Origin: Mannheimia haemolytica
Lineage (GTDB): Bacteria > Pseudomonadota > Gammaproteobacteria > Enterobacterales > Pasteurellaceae
Direction of reading: 5' to 3'
Length of the DNA: 64,000 bases
NCBI GenBank assembly: GCA_900638155.1
Contig: LR134495.1
Location: 1,116,001 to 1,180,000, forward strand
Of the stretch, positions 1 to 8,055 are shown in pieces. The notes under the pieces are model-generated. The model had not been told where the DNA came from. It searched no databases and was given only the letters and a program-made list of their open reading frames with translations. A program made the position numbers and the translations under genes. How positions within the stretch are numbered: position 1 is the first letter of the stretch; each line of letters begins with the position of its first letter.

Positions 1-393
1 CAGGCGATTGGCGAAATTCAACAACGGCTGTCGATTCCGGTGATTGCCAATGGTGAAATTTGGGATTTTGAATCGGCAAAAAATTGCCAAAAAATAACCG
101 CTTGTAAGGCATTAATGATTGGGCGTGGAGCATTAAACACGCCGAATTTAAGCAAAGTGGTGAAATATAATGCACCGAAAATGGCGTGGAGTGAAGTGCT
201 ACAGCTATTGTTTAAGTACGTTCAGATGGAAAATCAGTTTGACACCGGTTTCTACCACGTTGCTCGCATCAAACAATGGCTACGTTATTTGGATAAAGAA
301 TATCCTCAAGCGGTAGAATTATTTGATATCCTGAAAACCGAACACGGTTATGATGGTCTAAAAGCACATATTGAAAAGGCGGTGGAACAATAA
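1..393 (+). CDS. dusC: tRNA-dihydrouridine synthase C, 3' part (5' end outside window)
   Basis: The frame is open from base 1, so this is the C-terminal 130 residues of a longer gene. The visible part holds the end of the flavin-binding TIM barrel ([11 protein letters not shown] followed by [14 protein letters not shown]) and then the helical tail ([13 protein letters not shown]...[15 protein letters not shown]) seen in DusC. Dus enzymes use FMN and NADPH to reduce uridines in tRNA D-loops; DusC of E. coli acts on U16. The stop TAA overlaps the start of the next gene by one base (TAATG), which suggests translational coupling. A different Dus subtype is possible, but the tail fits DusC best. 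Confidence 0.85.
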   Translation, partial: QAIGEIQQRLSIPVIANGEIWDFESAKNCQKITACKALMIGRGALNTPNLSKVVKYNAPKMAWSEVLQLLFKYVQMENQFDTGFYHVARIKQWLRYLDKEYPQAVELFDILKTEHGYDGLKAHIEKAVEQ

Positions 394-1442
394 TGAATAA
401 ACAAATTTTTAATGAAGAAGAGCTAAAAACAACTGAGCATTTTGAGCCTAAACAAGAGTTTGATCTTGAAAATGCGATTATTGAAGAAGAGTCTAAAGCT
501 GTTGAGGCAGAGCTGATTATTGAACAAAGCCTCAAACCGTCTCGTTTTTGGATTCGAGTACTGCTTGCGACCCTCGTGCTATTTAGTGTGGCGGTAATTG
601 CCCAAAGTGTGCAATGGCTGATAGATACTTTCCAACAAAGAGAATGGATTTATTTTGCGTTCTCGATCGTCTTTTTTATTGTCAGCTTGTTGGGCATTGG
701 GGCTATTATTTCCGAATGGCGAAAGTTGGTGTATTTGCGTAATCATCAGAAAAATCAGCAAGTCAGCCAGCAGCTTTTATTGGAACAACTTCCCTCGAAT
801 GATGGCGAACAAGCGGTCAAATTTTGTGAAAATATTGCAAATCAGCTTAACCATTTGCCGACCGTTTCTCAAGCCGAGCAACGCTGGAAAAGCCAGCTTA
901 AGGAGGCTTACAATGCCAAAGAGGTACTATATCTGTTTAGCGAAAATGTGCTAAAGCCGATAGATAAACAGGTTAAGCAGATGATTTCCCGCAATGCGGC
1001 AGAAAATGCGGTGATTGTGGCGGTTAGCCCGCTGGCAATAGTTGATGTGTTGTTAATGGCGGCAAGAAATATCGCTTTAGTGAATAAAATTACCAAAGCC
1101 TATGGAATGGAACCGGGTTATATCAGCCGCTTAAAACTGTTTAAAATGGTGCTGAAAAATATGGTGTTCGCCGGCGCAACCGAAATCGCTACTGATGTCG
1201 GAATGGATTTCTTCTCGCAAAACCTTACGGCGAAATTATCGCTCCGTGCCGCACAAGGTATTGGTGTGGGTTTACTCACTGCTCGCCTTGGCATTAAAGC
1301 GATGGAATTTTGTCGCCCGATTGCGTTTCAAGCCAATGAACGCCCAAAAATTTCCGCTATTCGCCAAGAGTTATTGACCTCAGTGAAAGAGACGGTGTTT
1401 TTTAAAACGGAGAGCAAGGAAAAAGCATTCCAAAATCAATAA
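393..1442 (+). CDS. TIGR01620/YcjF-type inner membrane protein (DUF697)
   Basis: Protein of 349 residues: an acidic soluble N-terminus (1-50), two adjacent hydrophobic helices (about 55-77 and 85-107), a helical middle region, then the DUF697-like hydrophobic segment around 205-225 (NAVIVAVSPLAIVDVLLMAARN) and a GIGVGLLTARLG stretch near 290. This matches the TIGR01620/YcjF family of inner membrane proteins of unknown function. In E. coli ycjF follows the GTPase-like gene ycjX; no ycjX is visible here, and the upstream partner is dusC, with a 1-base overlap. A hairpin terminator begins at its stop codon. Function is not known. Confidence 0.8.
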   Translation: MNKQIFNEEELKTTEHFEPKQEFDLENAIIEEESKAVEAELIIEQSLKPSRFWIRVLLATLVLFSVAVIAQSVQWLIDTFQQREWIYFAFSIVFFIVSLLGIGAIISEWRKLVYLRNHQKNQQVSQQLLLEQLPSNDGEQAVKFCENIANQLNHLPTVSQAEQRWKSQLKEAYNAKEVLYLFSENVLKPIDKQVKQMISRNAAENAVIVAVSPLAIVDVLLMAARNIALVNKITKAYGMEPGYISRLKLFKMVLKNMVFAGATEIATDVGMDFFSQNLTAKLSLRAAQGIGVGLLTARLGIKAMEFCRPIAFQANERPKISAIRQELLTSVKETVFFKTESKEKAFQNQ

Positions 1443-1460
1443 AGCCCCGTTTGGGGCTTT
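1441..1460. terminator. Hairpin terminator between convergent genes
   Basis: Perfect 8-bp stem AAAGCCCC/GGGGCTTT with loop GTTT. It starts inside the TAA stop of the DUF697 gene and lies a few bases before the stop of the convergent histidine phosphatase. The A and T flanks let it work in both directions. Confidence 0.75.
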
Positions 1461-1465
1461 ATCAG

Positions 1466-2101
1466 TTAGTCATTTAAGTGATCGACATTATTAAAGGCGA
1501 TCACTTTTACCTCTCCATTTTCCAATTCCACTTGGGTAATCGCAGTGTTGATCACAAAACTGTGTTTTTCTTCATTGCGGAAATCTTGCCACGCAATGCC
1601 TTTTAACACTGCCGTGAGCAAGGTCAGTGTCATACCATGTGAAACAATCAGCACTTTGCCGTCATTTTTGTGTAGCTCGGCAATTTGATTAAATGCCTGA
1701 GTCACCCGTTGATATAGTTGCTCAAATCGCTCGCCGCCGTTTGTTTTTGCTTGGTATTCTGCAGGTGTGCGTTTCATTACCCAATATTCATCGTTTTCTT
1801 GCAAATCGATCGATTTCACCCCTTCCCAACTGCCAAAATCAAATTCATTCAAGCCTTTATGATGGAAATGCGGAATATTGCTGCGTTCATTTTCCGCTAA
1901 AATATAGTTTGCGGTATCTTGAGCCCGTTTTTGCGTACTGGAATAGGCGGCGGTAAACGGAATATGTTTTAACGCAATGCCTGTTTTCTTCGCACCAATA
2001 ATGCCTTCTTCCACCAGAGCGGAATCGCCCGAGCCTTGTAGTCTGCCTTCCAGGTTCCACACGGTTCTGCCGTGTCGTACTAAATAAATGGTAACTGCCA
2101 T
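1466..2101 (-). CDS. Histidine phosphatase family protein (phosphoglycerate mutase-like)
   Basis: A 211-residue branch-1 histidine phosphatase. The N-terminus MAVTIYLVRHGRTVWNLEGRLQG contains the RHG motif with the catalytic histidine, and the second histidine lies in VLIVSHGMTLTLL. Such enzymes (GpmB, CobC, general sugar or nucleotide phosphatases) remove phosphate through a phosphohistidine. The frame is open 42 codons further upstream, but that extension would overlap the divergent gene at 2150. The start at 2101 has a good Shine-Dalgarno (AAGGAAA) and puts RHG at the usual distance from the N-terminus. Substrate cannot be told from sequence. Confidence 0.85.
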   Translation of the reverse strand: MAVTIYLVRHGRTVWNLEGRLQGSGDSALVEEGIIGAKKTGIALKHIPFTAAYSSTQKRAQDTANYILAENERSNIPHFHHKGLNEFDFGSWEGVKSIDLQENDEYWVMKRTPAEYQAKTNGGERFEQLYQRVTQAFNQIAELHKNDGKVLIVSHGMTLTLLTAVLKGIAWQDFRNEEKHSFVINTAITQVELENGEVKVIAFNNVDHLND

Positions 2102-2149
2102 TGTGATTTCCTTGCTAAAATAGTCAAAAATTAAAAGGATTATAGCAAA

Positions 2150-2803
2150 ATGACCCCAACATTGCCTATTTGTTATCAACATCGTGATTTTATTATTATC
2201 AATAAGCCGGAAGGCTTGAGTGTGCATAAAGATGAGGCTGAAATCGGCTTAACGGAATTAGTGGCTCGCCAACTGAATGTAAAGCAGGTTTGGCTGGTTC
2301 ACCGTCTGGATAAAATCACCTCAGGCTTACTGATTTTAGCGTTGAATAAAGAGGCGGCTGCAAGGTTTTACCATTTATTTGAACAGCATAAAATCCACAA
2401 AACCTATTGGGCGTTAAGTGATAAAAAGCCGAAGAAAAAGCAGGGAAGAATTGTTGGCGATATGGAAAAAAGCAGAAATGGAACGTGGAAATTATGCCAC
2501 AGCAAAGAAAACCTGGCGGTAACGCAGTTTATTTCTTATTCTGTTGAAGCCTCGCTCAGGCATTTTATTTTGCAACCCAAAACCGGCAAAACTCACCAAT
2601 TAAGGGTGGCAATGAAAAGTTTGGGTAGCCCGATTTTGGGCGATAAACTCTATTCAGGTAGCCAAGCCGACCGTGTCTATTTACACGCTTATCAGCTTGA
2701 TTTTGAATACGAAAATGAGAAAATCTCGGTGCAAGCCTTGCCGACAAGCGGCCATTTTTGGCAAAAAATTTGCAAATCCAATCACATCAAACACGGAGAA
2801 TAG
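2150..2803 (+). CDS. RluA-family pseudouridine synthase (TIGR01621 type)
   Basis: A 217-residue RluA-superfamily pseudouridine synthase. Visible landmarks are the N-terminal FIIINKPEGLSVHKD, the catalytic-aspartate motif WLVHRLDKITSGLLILA (near residue 57), and the C-terminal KTGKTHQLRVAMKSLGSPILGDKLY. No S4 domain precedes the catalytic domain. It fits TIGR01621, a short family found in Haemophilus and Vibrio relatives whose RNA target I cannot name. It is divergent from the histidine phosphatase (48-bp gap), and the GST-like gene starts one base after its TAG stop, so the two are probably cotranscribed. Confidence 0.85.
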   Translation: MTPTLPICYQHRDFIIINKPEGLSVHKDEAEIGLTELVARQLNVKQVWLVHRLDKITSGLLILALNKEAAARFYHLFEQHKIHKTYWALSDKKPKKKQGRIVGDMEKSRNGTWKLCHSKENLAVTQFISYSVEASLRHFILQPKTGKTHQLRVAMKSLGSPILGDKLYSGSQADRVYLHAYQLDFEYENEKISVQALPTSGHFWQKICKSNHIKHGE

Positions 2804-2804
2804 T

Positions 2805-3425
2805 ATGAAACTTTGGTACTCAACCACCAGCCCTTTCGCCCGCAAAGCCCTTGCGGTGATTAAACACCACCAATTAGACGATAAAGTCGAAATGTTGCGG
2901 GTGACAAAAGCAATGGATCCAAATTCGCCACATAATCAAGATAACCCGTTAGGACGTATTCCTGCCCTACAACGCAACTGCGGACGTTGGCTTTTCGGTA
3001 GTTTGTTAATTAGCGAATATCTTGACCAAAAAGGCAATAACACTCCACTGTTACCTAAAGAGGGTAAACCTCGCTGGGCAGTGTTGGCATTACATAATTT
3101 GGCGGACGGCATTATGGAAAATACGATGCCAACTTTATTACAAGAACGTATGGCTCGCCCCGAGAATGAATGGTGGGTCAGCCGCCACGAGCAATTAATG
3201 GAACGCAATATCCGTTCGTTCAGACAATTAGAAGAGGCATTGCAAGAGTTTGGCACAGAGCTGAATTTAGGCACATTAACCGCAGTAGCATTAATTGACT
3301 GGTGGGCATTCCGCTTAGATAAGATAGGCTACGATCTTGCAAAAAATTACCCAAATTTAACCGCTTGGGCAGAGGAAATGAATAATAAATACGCCATTCT
3401 GGCAGAGACTAAGCCGAGCATGTAG
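2805..3425 (+). CDS. Glutathione S-transferase family protein
   Basis: A 206-residue protein with an N-terminal thioredoxin-like half (MKLWYSTTSPFARKALAVI, then NPLGRIPAL, the cis-proline region) and an all-helical C-terminal half. The TTSPFARK motif with Ser/Thr near residue 8 resembles the YibF/Yfc group of bacterial GST-like proteins, which have glutathione binding but mostly unknown substrates. The frame extends upstream into the pseudouridine synthase gene. The start at 2805 directly follows that gene's stop, has a GGAGA ribosome site, and gives the normal family N-terminus. A large palindromic terminator follows. Confidence 0.85.
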   Translation: MKLWYSTTSPFARKALAVIKHHQLDDKVEMLRVTKAMDPNSPHNQDNPLGRIPALQRNCGRWLFGSLLISEYLDQKGNNTPLLPKEGKPRWAVLALHNLADGIMENTMPTLLQERMARPENEWWVSRHEQLMERNIRSFRQLEEALQEFGTELNLGTLTAVALIDWWAFRLDKIGYDLAKNYPNLTAWAEEMNNKYAILAETKPSM

Positions 3426-3439
3426 AGATTTGACATAGA

Positions 3440-3477
3440 AAATAAAGGCATTGAGTTATAACTCAATGCCTTTATTT
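3440..3477. terminator. Bidirectional terminator (18-bp arm palindrome)
   Basis: Perfect inverted repeat, arms AAATAAAGGCATTGAGTT and AACTCAATGCCTTTATTT with a 2-base centre. It separates the GST-like gene from the convergent XRE regulator, whose stop codon lies inside the right arm. Confidence 0.8.
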
Positions 3478-3729
3478 ATGAGGAAATTGTTGTTCAATTT
3501 CTTGCAATACAGATAAAGGATCTAAATCTAACCCTTTGCAATAAGCGATAAATTCAAAAATATCTAATCTGCGATCTCCTGTTTCTACTTTTCCGATAAA
3601 TGAGTAAAGAACGCCCATTTTTTCTCCTAATGTGCGTTGTGTTAGCCCTAGTTCCAAACGGCGTTTTAAGAATAGTTCTCTTAACCAAATATGCTCGCTG
3701 GAATGTATTGATAATCTAAGATTTTTCAT
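3472..3729 (-). CDS. Small XRE-family HTH transcriptional regulator
   Basis: An 85-residue, single-domain helix-turn-helix protein. The core RRLELGLTQRTLGEKMGVLYSFIGKVETGDRRLDIFEFIAYCKGLDLDPLSVL matches the Cro/C1/restriction-controller fold, with the recognition helix around VLYSFIGKVETG. No sensor or toxin domain is attached. It is divergent from a 22-codon ORF encoding a hydrophobic peptide. The 97-bp gap holds two copies of ACCT-N5-AGGT (3733-3745 and 3760-3772), a plausible operator pair for autoregulation. It could be an antitoxin-like repressor or a lone phage-type regulator; nothing in the sequence settles which. Confidence 0.85.
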   Translation of the reverse strand: MKNLRLSIHSSEHIWLRELFLKRRLELGLTQRTLGEKMGVLYSFIGKVETGDRRLDIFEFIAYCKGLDLDPLSVLQEIEQQFPHK

Positions 3730-3732
3730 TGC

Positions 3733-3772
3733 ACCTATATTAGGTACAAATAATGTTGAACCTTTTTTAGGT
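3733..3772. promoter_or_regulatory. Candidate operator pair ACCT-N5-AGGT
   Basis: Two dyads of the same geometry: ACCTATATTAGGT at 3733-3745 and ACCTTTTTTAGGT at 3760-3772, the second extended to TGAACCT/AGGTTCA. Their centres are 27 bp apart, and they lie between the start of the XRE gene and the small ORF at 3827. Paired sites of this kind are typical of small XRE regulators that control a divergent promoter. That this regulator binds them is inference. Confidence 0.55.
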
Positions 3773-3826
3773 TCATTATATAATTAATTTGTAGTTACAT
3801 TACCACATTTTATAGGGAGAATAAGT

Positions 3827-3895
3827 ATGCCTGATTTTATTATCGTCAGTGTAGTTGCACTCGTGATTTTACTATTAATATCATTATTTATTTAA
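3827..3895 (+). CDS. Putative 22-residue membrane microprotein
   Basis: A short ORF, 22 codons, with ATG preceded at good distance by AGGGAGA. The peptide begins MPDFIIVSVVALVI and continues LLLISLFI, so almost the whole chain is one hydrophobic helix. Size and composition resemble type I toxin peptides (Ibs, TisB class) and other single-span small membrane proteins. It sits across two operator-like dyads from a divergent XRE regulator. There is no homology evidence. The ORF could be chance, but the strong ribosome site, the composition and the otherwise empty 180-bp gap favour a real gene. Confidence 0.5.
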   Translation: MPDFIIVSVVALVILLLISLFI

Positions 3896-3971
3896 TCTAT
3901 AGGTTTTTAAATTTATAAAAAAGCTAGCTTAATGATCATTGTTTTTTTGAGGTGTATAGTTCCCTTAAATG

Positions 3972-3993
3972 GCACAAGCGTGGACGCTTGCGC
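3972..3993. repeat. Short palindromic repeat, CAAGCG-TGGA-CGCTTG family (copy 1)
   Basis: GCACAAGCG-TGGA-CGCTTGCGC, a 9-bp stem with one wobble position. The same element recurs at 9294-9323 and twice at 55651-55719. It lies just past the stop of yheS and may act as its 3' hairpin. Confidence 0.7.
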
Positions 3994-4007
3994 TATCTTG
4001 TAGAACC

Positions 4008-5939
4008 CTAGCGTAACATGGTCTCAAACTCCTCCTGAGCCTCCAACCATTGCATTTCAATTTCTTCAACCAGCCTTTTTGCCTCTAACTGTTTCGCAAG
4101 TGTTTCAGTTAGTTTTGCTTTATTTTCGGCTTCATAAATGTCGCTTTCGGTAAGCATTGCTTCGAGTTTATTTAATTTTTCGGTTGCTTTTTCTAACTCT
4201 TTTTCCAGTTGAGTAATTTTTTTCCGCAATGGGGCGGTTTGTTGGCGGCGCTCTGCCTCTAAGCGTTTTTGCTCTTTGCGTTGAGCTGCACTATTTTCAT
4301 TGGTGCTAGAGCAAGCGGTCGAATTTGCCGAATCTTTTGCAAGTACGGATTTCGGCTCGTTGGCTAAGGCATTTTGCTCATTGAGCCATTTTTGGTAATC
4401 GTCTAAATCGCCTTTAAATTCTTCTACTTTGCGATCGTGTACCAAATAAAATTCATTCACGGTACTACGCAATAAATGGCGGTCGTGCGAAACCACCACT
4501 AGCGAGCCTTCGTAATAAGTGAGTGCATCAACCAAGGCTTGTCGCATTTCTAAATCTAAATGGTTGGTTGGCTCGTCTAATAGCAGTAAATTCGGGCGTT
4601 GCCATACAATTAAGGCTAGTACTAAACGGGCTTTTTCTCCGCCGGAGAATGATTGTACCGCTTGTACCACTTTATCGCCTTTAAAATCAAAACCTCCCAA
4701 ATAATTGCGTAATTCCTGCTCGGTTTTTTCCGGTACGAGTTTTTGTAAATGCCAAAGTGGGCTTTCATCAAAACGTAGGGTATCAACCTGATGTTGGGCG
4801 AAATAGCCGAGTTGCACGCCTTTTGCCAGTTGAATTGAGCCGTTTTGGGGCGGAAGTTCGCCCGCCAATAATTTAATTAACGTTGATTTTCCTGTACCGT
4901 TTCGCCCGAGTAAACCAATGCGAGAACCGGGAACCAAATTCAGTTTGACCGATTCCAACACTGTTTTTTCTGCATAGCCGGCACTGACTTTTTCCATCAT
5001 TAATAACGGGCTAGGCAGGGAAAGCGGTGGGCGAAATTCAAATTCAAACGGCGAATCAGCATAGGCTGGGGCAATAAGCTCCATTTTTTCTAACGCTTTA
5101 ATTCGGCTTTGTGCCTGCTTGGCTTTAGTCGCTTTGGCTTTAAAGCGATCAATAAAACTCTGCAAATGAGCAACTTTACGTTGCTGTTGCTGATAAGCGG
5201 CATTCTGCTGGACGATTTTGGTAGCACGTTGAATCTCAAATGAGGTGTAATTGCCGGTATATTCATTGAGCTTTTGATGTTCAATATGAATCACCCGATC
5301 GATAATCGGATCGAGAAAATCACGGTCGTGCGAAATTAACAATAAAGTGCCACGATAGTTACTCAGCCAACGCTCGAGCCAAATAACCGCATCTAAGTCT
5401 AAGTGGTTGGTTGGCTCGTCAAGCAATAACAGATCGGAACGACAAATCAGAGCTTGTGCCAAATTTAATCGCATACGCCAGCCACCGGAGAAGGATTTCA
5501 CCGGCAGTTGCAGTTGTTCGGTGCTAAACCCCAAGCCGTTAAGCAGAGTAGCGGCACGGGATTGAATTGTCCAAGCATCAATAGTATCAAGTTGAGTATG
5601 GATAATCGCAATGCGGTTGCCATCATTTTTTTCATTTGCGTTATCTAGCTCAGCCATTAGATGGGTATATTCCCGATCTCCTTGAATCACATAGTCTAAC
5701 GCAGAAATAGCTAATGCAGGCGTTTCTTGATTTACCCACGAAATCGCCCAGTTTTTCGGCAACGACACGTCCCCGCCTTCAGGTTGTAATTCATTTTTCA
5801 GTAAGGCAAAAAGAGAGGATTTACCACAGCCATTTTTGCCCACCAAACCGACTTTCTGCCCAGAATGAATAGTGGCGGAACTGTTCTCAATCAGGACGGA
5901 ATGCCCTCGTTTTAAAATTAAGTCTGTAAAAAAGATCAT
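4008..5939 (-). CDS. yheS: ABC-F family ATPase YheS
   Basis: A 643-residue protein with two ABC ATPase domains and no membrane segment. Walker A motifs are GKNGCGKSS (residues 34-42) and GRNGTGKST (near 345). Signature motifs are KSFSGGWRMRLNLAQ and QSFSGGEKARLVLAL, and both Walker B motifs read LLLDEPTNHLDLD/E, the LDEPTNHLD hallmark of ABC-F. A charged coiled-coil tail (about 560-640) follows. The N-terminus (VGLVGKNGCGKSSLFALLKNE and WVNQETPAL) closely resembles E. coli YheS. ABC-F proteins bind the ribosomal E site and help resolve stalled translation; YheS-specific duties are less defined. The gene is divergent from the AAA/DUF4143 gene. Confidence 0.9.
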   Translation of the reverse strand: MIFFTDLILKRGHSVLIENSSATIHSGQKVGLVGKNGCGKSSLFALLKNELQPEGGDVSLPKNWAISWVNQETPALAISALDYVIQGDREYTHLMAELDNANEKNDGNRIAIIHTQLDTIDAWTIQSRAATLLNGLGFSTEQLQLPVKSFSGGWRMRLNLAQALICRSDLLLLDEPTNHLDLDAVIWLERWLSNYRGTLLLISHDRDFLDPIIDRVIHIEHQKLNEYTGNYTSFEIQRATKIVQQNAAYQQQQRKVAHLQSFIDRFKAKATKAKQAQSRIKALEKMELIAPAYADSPFEFEFRPPLSLPSPLLMMEKVSAGYAEKTVLESVKLNLVPGSRIGLLGRNGTGKSTLIKLLAGELPPQNGSIQLAKGVQLGYFAQHQVDTLRFDESPLWHLQKLVPEKTEQELRNYLGGFDFKGDKVVQAVQSFSGGEKARLVLALIVWQRPNLLLLDEPTNHLDLEMRQALVDALTYYEGSLVVVSHDRHLLRSTVNEFYLVHDRKVEEFKGDLDDYQKWLNEQNALANEPKSVLAKDSANSTACSSTNENSAAQRKEQKRLEAERRQQTAPLRKKITQLEKELEKATEKLNKLEAMLTESDIYEAENKAKLTETLAKQLEAKRLVEEIEMQWLEAQEEFETMLR

Positions 5940-6025
5940 TGCAAGCGGTCTATTTTGTTAAAAATTTTGCGTATTTTAGCATAAAAAAGCAAAGCTATTG
6001 CTTTGTGAACTAAAATAAGAAATCC

Positions 6026-6111
6026 AGTTTAATTCAATATTCTGTGTTGAATTAAACTTAAAAAATAATTAAAATTAAGTTTAATTCAATATTATATATG
6101 AGATTAAACTT
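6026..6111. promoter_or_regulatory. Two tandem AT-rich dyads upstream of the ATPase gene
   Basis: Dyad 1 (6026-6058) has perfect 12-bp arms AGTTTAATTCAA/TTGAATTAAACT around a 9-base centre. Dyad 2 (6077-6111) has arms AAGTTTAAT/ATTAAACTT plus inner ATAT/ATAT pairs. Both share the word AGTTTAATTCAATATT and end 25 bp before the start at 6136. They look like repeated operator sites or a palindromic promoter region. No binder is known. Confidence 0.5.
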
Positions 6112-6135
6112 GATTTAGGCTATTTTGGAGGAAAA

Positions 6136-7347
6136 ATGATTTCTCGGCAAATGCAATCGCTGTTAAAACGGCTCATGGATCAATTTCCTGCCGTTTTAGT
6201 GACAGGAGCAAGACAGGTCGGTAAATCGACATTGTTGCAACATATTGGCGAAGGCTATCAATATATTACATTTGATGACCCGATGTTGCTGGAGTTGGCT
6301 AAACAAGAATCTCGCCTGTTTTTTTTAAACCATCAAGGCAAGCTTATTTTAGACGAAGTACAGTATGTGCCTGAAATTTTTGCGTTATTAAAGTTAGAAA
6401 TTGATAAAAAACAGCAAAACGGTTTGTTTTTACTTTCGGGGTCACAAGCCTTTGAATTAATGCAGAATGTGAGTGAAACACTTGCCGGTCGTATTGCGAT
6501 TTTAAAATTACAAGGGCTTTCGTTGCGTGAAATTTTAGGGGTGAAGTTCGATCAACCTTTTTTACCGACAACCGACTATTTGTTAGCTCGGGAGCAAGAA
6601 TTAAAATCACCGGAAAATATTTGGCAGCTTATCCATAAAGGCGATATGCCTCGTTTGTATGCACAAGAGGTGAATTGGGAGATTTATTATCGCTCTTATG
6701 TAGCGACTTACATTGAGCGAGATGTTCGCCAATTAACCAATATTGCCAGCACAACGGATTTTACCCGTTTTATGGTCTCTATTGCCTCTCGTAGTGGTGA
6801 GCTACTCAATTACAGTAATATTGCTCAAGAAGTTGGAGTATCGAATGAAACGATTAAACGTTGGGTCGCCATTTTGCAGACTTCCGGCATTATCTATTTG
6901 CTCCAGCCATACCACAACAATCATTTGAAACGGGCGATTAAAACTCCCAAAGTGTATTTTTTAGACACAGGATTAATGGCGTATTTAACCAAATGGCTCA
7001 CCCCCGAAACTATTGCCCAAGGGGCAAAAAGTGGGCAGTTCTTCGAAACCTTTGTGGTAAGCCAAATTATAAAATCCTTTCATAATCAAGGAATTGAGCC
7101 GCCGATCTATTTTTACCGTGATACTAACCAGAAAGAGATCGACTTAATTATTGAGTATGATCGCACGCTTTATCCGATAGAAATTAAGGTCACTGCAAGC
7201 CCAACCAAAAAAATGTCAAAAAGTTTTGACTTGCTCAATTCGGTTTCTAGTGAATGGAAATTAGGGCAGGGAGCGATTATTAACCAATATCCGACCAAAC
7301 TTTATTTAAGTGAAAATTTGGTAGCGTTACCGGTGAGCTATCTGTAA
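6136..7347 (+). CDS. AAA ATPase with DUF4143 domain
   Basis: A 403-residue protein. The N-terminal AAA_14 P-loop domain has Walker A GARQVGKST (24-32) and Walker B LILDEVQYVPEIF (near 71). A winged-helix-like stretch (YSNIAQEVGVSNETIKRWV, about 220-245) follows. The C-terminal DUF4143 region carries YRDTNQKEIDLII...PIEIKVT, a PD-(D/E)XK-like arrangement. This family is widespread and frequently transferred between bacteria; its biological role is unsettled. It is a lone gene with good ribosome site TTGGAGG. Its 5' region carries two large dyads, suggesting its own regulation. The gene ends just before a USS and the marC-like gene. Confidence 0.85.
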   Translation: MISRQMQSLLKRLMDQFPAVLVTGARQVGKSTLLQHIGEGYQYITFDDPMLLELAKQESRLFFLNHQGKLILDEVQYVPEIFALLKLEIDKKQQNGLFLLSGSQAFELMQNVSETLAGRIAILKLQGLSLREILGVKFDQPFLPTTDYLLAREQELKSPENIWQLIHKGDMPRLYAQEVNWEIYYRSYVATYIERDVRQLTNIASTTDFTRFMVSIASRSGELLNYSNIAQEVGVSNETIKRWVAILQTSGIIYLLQPYHNNHLKRAIKTPKVYFLDTGLMAYLTKWLTPETIAQGAKSGQFFETFVVSQIIKSFHNQGIEPPIYFYRDTNQKEIDLIIEYDRTLYPIEIKVTASPTKKMSKSFDLLNSVSSEWKLGQGAIINQYPTKLYLSENLVALPVSYL

Positions 7348-7414
7348 GAAAAAACCGTGCAAGCGGTTGTTTTATGCTAAAATTTTGCAAATTATCAAGA
7401 TAACAGGAGAGAAT

Positions 7415-8032
7415 ATGTTTGATTCATTAGCGGTACAATTTGTGGTTTTATGGGCGGTGATCGACCCGATTGGTTCTGTTCCTGTTTATTTGGCAAAAAC
7501 CATTGGTTTGCCGATTGAAGCACGTCGCAAAATTGCCTTAAATGCGGTCTTGATTGCCGCCGGTATTTTGATTTTCTTCCTTATCGGTGGGCAAGTGCTG
7601 TTAGAATCAATGCAGATTCCGTTACCGGCATTCCAAGCGGCAGGCGGCTTAGTGCTGTTGTTATTTGCTTTAACGATGATTTTTGGCGAAAGCAAGCCCG
7701 AGCAAGAAATGCGGATCAGCAGTAACTTGAGTGAATTAGCGGTTTATCCGCTAGCTGTACCGTCGATTGCTTCTCCCGGGGCGATGATGGCAATCGTATT
7801 ATTAACCGACAATCACCGTTTTCATATCGGTGATCAAATTATTACCGCCGGCATTATGTTATTAGTGCTGTTTATTACTTATTTGCTGTTATTGGCGGCA
7901 AATCGGATTCAGCATCTTATCGGTAATGCAGGAGCAGCGATTATCAGCCGAGTGATGGGTCTAATTCTGGCAGCGATTGCGGTGAATAATTTATTAATTG
8001 GCGTACGGGACTTCTTTGTACAAGTTGGCTAA
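7415..8032 (+). CDS. MarC/YhgN family inner membrane protein
   Basis: A 205-residue integral membrane protein with about six hydrophobic segments. The start MFDSLAVQFVVLWAVIDPIGSVPVYL is the typical MarC-family N-terminus (helix 1 with DPIG), and a second related segment (YPLAVPSIASPGAMMAIVLL) follows the central hydrophilic loop. The family (UPF0056) was once linked to multiple antibiotic resistance; that link was withdrawn and the transported substrate is not known. An in-frame ATG-less extension begins at 7367, but the ATG at 7415 has an ideal AGGAGAG ribosome site. moeA follows after 23 bp and may be cotranscribed. Confidence 0.85.
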   Translation: MFDSLAVQFVVLWAVIDPIGSVPVYLAKTIGLPIEARRKIALNAVLIAAGILIFFLIGGQVLLESMQIPLPAFQAAGGLVLLLFALTMIFGESKPEQEMRISSNLSELAVYPLAVPSIASPGAMMAIVLLTDNHRFHIGDQIITAGIMLLVLFITYLLLLAANRIQHLIGNAGAAIISRVMGLILAAIAVNNLLIGVRDFFVQVG

Positions 8033-8055
8033 ACTTTGAATAGGTAGGATAATTT

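Noticed and set aside
2102..2227. 42-codon N-terminal extension of the histidine phosphatase
   Set aside because: It overlaps the divergent pseudouridine synthase, and the internal ATG has the better ribosome site and the family-like start.
7348..8055. Molybdenum cofactor riboswitch ahead of moeA
   Set aside because: The gap before moeA is only 23 bp and the region upstream is the marC-like gene; there is no room for the structured leader.
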